Positions 61,226 through 64,000 of a stretch of 64,000 nt of DNA are shown piece after piece. Position 1 is the first letter of the stretch; each line of letters begins with the position of its first letter. The notes beneath the pieces are model-generated. The model was not told the DNA's origin. It was given only the letters and a program-made list of their open reading frames with translations, and did no database searches. Origin of the DNA: JABMQW01 sp964439935 (GTDB lineage Bacteria > Fidelibacterota > Marinisomatia > Marinisomatales > TCS56); assembly GCA_964439935.1 (NCBI GenBank), contig CAYTPW010000002.1:1-64000 (forward strand), given 5' to 3'. The translations under genes and the position numbers were made by a program.

Positions 61226-61241
61226 CCCCCCCCCCCCCCCC
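61226..61241. repeat. 16-base C homopolymer tract
   Basis: Sixteen C in a row between the lipoprotein gene and the TPR gene, about 67 nt before the TPR start. Such tracts change length by slipped-strand mispairing and can switch expression. An assembly artefact is possible. Confidence 0.75.
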
Positions 61242-61307
61242 ATATTTTTAACCGTCCGTCAATAAAATGCACCAAATTAAACACGGAAAACAGGGAAAGT
61301 GCATCTA

Positions 61308-62549
61308 ATGGCTGACAATTCCCTGCAGATATTCCTCAACCAGGTGTTCACGATCACCTCGGAACGTTGCGGCCCGAAGTTTGCCTCCAAGATCAATCTT
61401 CTGCGCCGGGAGCGGGAGCGGATTCTGGAAGGCAGCTGGAAAAAGGTCGCCCCTGAGGATCTGGATGAACAGGGGAAAGCAACCATTTTCCGGGAAATTG
61501 ATTTTGATACGATAGTTTTCCATTCCATCCATTTTATTGAGCAAACGGAATATCCCACCTATTTGTATGACGTCTGCGAAATGGCGATTGGATTCGGCCA
61601 GTTTGAGAAGGCCCGGCGACTGTTATCGCTGGTCCAGAACGAATACAATAAGTATGCGGATGAAAAGCTATTTCCCAAGCTTCATCAGCGGTTTGGTGAT
61701 ATCGCCTTTTACCAATCGGATTATAAGACAGCGCTGGAAGAATATGAAAAGGCTCTGCAGCTATTCTCCGATCTAAAGAATATAAAAGGTAAGACAGCGA
61801 TCAAGAATTCGATGGCAATCGTCAAAACCGAAACCGGGGATATTAACCAGGCTGAAACGTTATTTAGAGCAGCCCTGGATCTGGCTAAGGAGTACGGTTT
61901 CAACGAACTTCAGTTAAAAATCAACATGAATTTGGGTAACGTTCTTCACATACAGGGTGCTTACGATAAAGCCCTGTCAAGTTTTAATGAAGCCCTGGCT
62001 TTGGTCGGCGATGATGACCTGGTGGCCAAAGCCAGGATCACCCATAATGTTGGCATCGTTTACAAGTCTCAGCACCAGAATGACCTGGCTCTGGCTGAGC
62101 TTGAAAAAAGTATTGAGCTATCTGTTAAAGCCAATAATCGTTACCAGAAAGGTCTTTCCTACCTGGAAAAAGCGGAAGTCCTGTATCGTAATGGTGACCT
62201 GTTATCCAGTACTGCCCTGGCTACTTCAGCCTTTCAGATTTTTTCTGATTTAAGGGACCGTCTGAGTATAGCCGATGTATATAAGATCTTCGGTTTGATT
62301 TCCCGAAAACGGAAGGAAAATGAAGTTGCCATTTCCTATCTGGAGCACAGTAAAAGAATTAACAAGGATTATCACAACCCATTGAATTTAGGCGAAACTC
62401 TGTTCGAACTGGCACATTTGTATGTCGAAGATGAAGAGCTTGATAAAGCTCTGAAAAATTATCGGTCGGCCCTGAAAAAATTCGAAACTATTAACGCCAC
62501 GCAAAAGATTCAGGAAGTGCGCCAGGCGATAAATGGACTTATGGATTAG
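61308..62549 (+). CDS. tetratricopeptide-repeat protein
   Basis: 413 residues from the ATG at 61308 with AGGGAAA upstream; a GTG at 61299 is an alternative. Residues about 90-400 consist of helical repeats of the TPR/Sel1-type with A-x-x-x-Y/F-x-x-A periodicity (YKTALEEYEKALQLFSDLKN, ALSSFNEALALVGDD, KALKNYRSALKKFE). It has no signal peptide and no enzymatic domain, so an adaptor role is inferred. In this signalling locus it could join the kinase and response regulator. Confidence 0.8.
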   Translation: MADNSLQIFLNQVFTITSERCGPKFASKINLLRRERERILEGSWKKVAPEDLDEQGKATIFREIDFDTIVFHSIHFIEQTEYPTYLYDVCEMAIGFGQFEKARRLLSLVQNEYNKYADEKLFPKLHQRFGDIAFYQSDYKTALEEYEKALQLFSDLKNIKGKTAIKNSMAIVKTETGDINQAETLFRAALDLAKEYGFNELQLKINMNLGNVLHIQGAYDKALSSFNEALALVGDDDLVAKARITHNVGIVYKSQHQNDLALAELEKSIELSVKANNRYQKGLSYLEKAEVLYRNGDLLSSTALATSAFQIFSDLRDRLSIADVYKIFGLISRKRKENEVAISYLEHSKRINKDYHNPLNLGETLFELAHLYVEDEELDKALKNYRSALKKFETINATQKIQEVRQAINGLMD

Positions 62550-62874
62550 ACGCGGAAAAGATTTGATCAAGTCTATTCCCACTGGCATATAACACAGATA
62601 AGTTTTTAAGTATGATTTGGTTTTTAAGTGATACAATTAATTTGTTAACTATTGACTACCACTAATGCCACCCAGCCCGTGAACAAAACACTCGATTATT
62701 TGAACGGACATCTCTCTGGGGCTGCAGCTACGATTGTCCGCAATAAACAAGGTTTGCCCATAGACGGGTAAATATTAACCGGGACAGCAATATTTTGTTG
62801 TATCATCTGGGGTTAGTGATTAGTTTTGACGATTGTTACCCCTTAAAGAACAGTATACGTAAAATGACTGTCGA
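62550..62874. other. gene-free gap before the hybrid kinase
   Basis: About 325 nt without a supported gene. I see a possible small stem CCCATAGACGGG near 62757 and TTGACG at 62826-62831, but no well-spaced -10. No terminator T-tract after the TPR gene. Confidence 0.3.
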
Positions 62875-64000
62875 ATGAAGCAGAACAGCCAGCTCAATCT
62901 AAACTCGGTATTGAATTATCTTACCGATATGATCATACTGTGTTCGGCGGAGTTTGAAATAATAGAGTGCAATACGGCTGCGAACATAATTCTAAAAGGG
63001 GGCGAGAGCATCGTTGGCGAAAAATGCCATGCATTGCTGCACCATAAAAAGGAACCCTGTTTCGATTGTCCTTTGGAAGCCACGATCAGAAGCGGACGGC
63101 TGAAGCATTTGAATTATTTCAATGATAGTATTGATGAATATTTTGAGGAGCGAACCCATCCGATCATGGATGGAAAATCGCTTGACGGTTTTATCCTGAT
63201 GTGTCGCAATGTAACCGAAATTCGCGAAATTGAAGATAAGTTCGCCCAGGCCAAAAAAATGGCTGCCATTGGCCAGATCAGTTCTGGCGTAGCCCATGAT
63301 TTTAACAATGTCATTACCGGAATTCTCGGACGCATCAGGATGATGCGAAAAACCTTCAGCGGCGCGGCCTTTGACGAGCATTTCGATTTACTGGAAAAGA
63401 ATGCCCAGGCCGGTGCCGAGACCGTCCGGCGGATGCAGGAATTCACCCGCGCCAGCAAGCAAACATCCTATGTTGAGATTAGCCTGACTGACCTGATCGA
63501 TGAAGTAATTGCTTTAACGCGTCCCAAATGGCACGAGGCTACCAAAAGCGAAGGTCGTCTGGTAAAGGTCATTAGCGATATTGAAGACAACATCTATATT
63601 AAGGGCAATACATCGGAGCTGCACAATGCCTTTACCAATTTGATTTTCAACGCCGTGGACGCGATGCCTGACGGCGGCTTTATTTCCTTTAAGTGCCAGC
63701 AGCAAGATAACCAGGTGTTGTTGCGCGTGCAGGATACCGGAACCGGCATGACCGATGAAATCATCCAGAAGATCTTTGATCCGTTTTTCACCACCAAAGG
63801 TAGCGAAGGAAACGGCCTGGGGATGAGTGAAGTATATGGTGTCATAAAGCGCCATTCCGGAACGATCGAGGTGCAGAGCGAAGTTGGTGAAGGTACGACG
63901 TTCATCCTGACCTTCCCGGTGCATGTGCCCGAGAAAGCACCAGAGGATGAAGTCCTGCCGGAAGTTGGTACTTTACGGGTACTGGCCATTGACGACCAGG
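62875..64000 (+). CDS. hybrid sensor histidine kinase, cut by window end
   Basis: An open reading frame of at least 375 codons running off the right edge. Residues about 10-120 form a PAS-like sensor with CHALLHHKKEPCFDCP (Cys51, Cys62, Cys65). The HisKA part has GVAHDFNNVITGI with His141. HATPase follows: NLIFNAVDAMP (N box), DTGTGM (G1), IFDPFFTTKG (F box) and GNGLGMS (G2). The last residues LRVLAIDDQ start a receiver domain, which would make it a hybrid kinase. It is the most probable partner of the NtrC-type regulator or the degenerate kinase. Confidence 0.9.
   Translation, partial: MKQNSQLNLNSVLNYLTDMIILCSAEFEIIECNTAANIILKGGESIVGEKCHALLHHKKEPCFDCPLEATIRSGRLKHLNYFNDSIDEYFEERTHPIMDGKSLDGFILMCRNVTEIREIEDKFAQAKKMAAIGQISSGVAHDFNNVITGILGRIRMMRKTFSGAAFDEHFDLLEKNAQAGAETVRRMQEFTRASKQTSYVEISLTDLIDEVIALTRPKWHEATKSEGRLVKVISDIEDNIYIKGNTSELHNAFTNLIFNAVDAMPDGGFISFKCQQQDNQVLLRVQDTGTGMTDEIIQKIFDPFFTTKGSEGNGLGMSEVYGVIKRHSGTIEVQSEVGEGTTFILTFPVHVPEKAPEDEVLPEVGTLRVLAIDDQ

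Noticed and set aside
1..64000. CRISPR arrays, tRNA or rRNA genes, insertion sequences and prophage
   Set aside because: I saw no spaced direct repeats, no cloverleaf with CCA end, no transposase or integrase motifs, and no phage structural genes anywhere in the window.

Overview
The window looks like the chromosome of a Gram-negative, at least partly anaerobic bacterium. Outer-membrane barrels, a TonB-dependent receptor and many lipoproteins with clear lipoboxes support a Gram-negative envelope. A single-chain pyruvate:ferredoxin oxidoreductase and a full [NiFe]-hydrogenase maturation set (hypA,B,F,C,D,E) support anaerobic redox metabolism. The dnaN-recF-dciA-gyrB-gyrA order, the HU protein fused to a LysM domain and the LA_2272-type repeat protein fit the Fibrobacteres-Chlorobi-Bacteroidetes side of the tree, possibly Marinimicrobia-like. 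That placement is inference; the window has no rRNA gene.

Layout. 0-8.5 kb: replication block (dnaN, recF, dciA-like, gyrB, gyrA), then a yggS homologue and an unknown gene. 8.5-11 kb: HU, a membrane-anchored HU-LysM fusion and a DUF192 lipoprotein. 11-12.6 kb (minus): psuG, a small unknown ORF and arfB. 12.8-23 kb: MATE exporter, nifJ with a dihydroorotate-dehydrogenase-like partner, an isoprenylcysteine-methyltransferase-like membrane protein, a two-domain M16 peptidase and a DHFR/RibD-like reductase. 23-30 kb: a 3D-domain protein, a CsgG-like/LA_2272-repeat protein, a small secreted protein, mutM, a large unknown secreted protein and a lipoprotein serpin. 30-39.5 kb: hypABFCDE, a minus-strand GT-C-like membrane protein, a NicO-type nickel transporter and a VKOR-like thiol redox protein.

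39.5-47.7 kb holds every enzyme from DAHP synthase to chorismate, plus chorismate mutase, prephenate dehydratase and prephenate dehydrogenase, in one tight plus-strand run. In front of the prephenate dehydratase gene lies what I read as an undescribed ribosome-mediated attenuator: a promoter, a 25-codon leader ORF with a Tyr/Phe cluster, mutually exclusive antiterminator and terminator hairpins, and a 9-T tract. This is the strongest regulatory find in the window.

47.7-58 kb: two minus-strand groups of surface proteins (barrels, an EEP-family lipoprotein, a TonB receptor with its own lipoprotein), then GDPD, an unknown membrane protein and an IMPDH/GMP-reductase-like enzyme. 58-64 kb: a signalling locus with an NtrC-type sigma-54 activator, a degenerate histidine-kinase-like protein, a lipoprotein gene with a consensus sigma-54 promoter, a 16-C homopolymer tract, a TPR protein and a hybrid histidine kinase cut by the window end. 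No tRNA, rRNA, CRISPR array, insertion sequence or prophage was seen.
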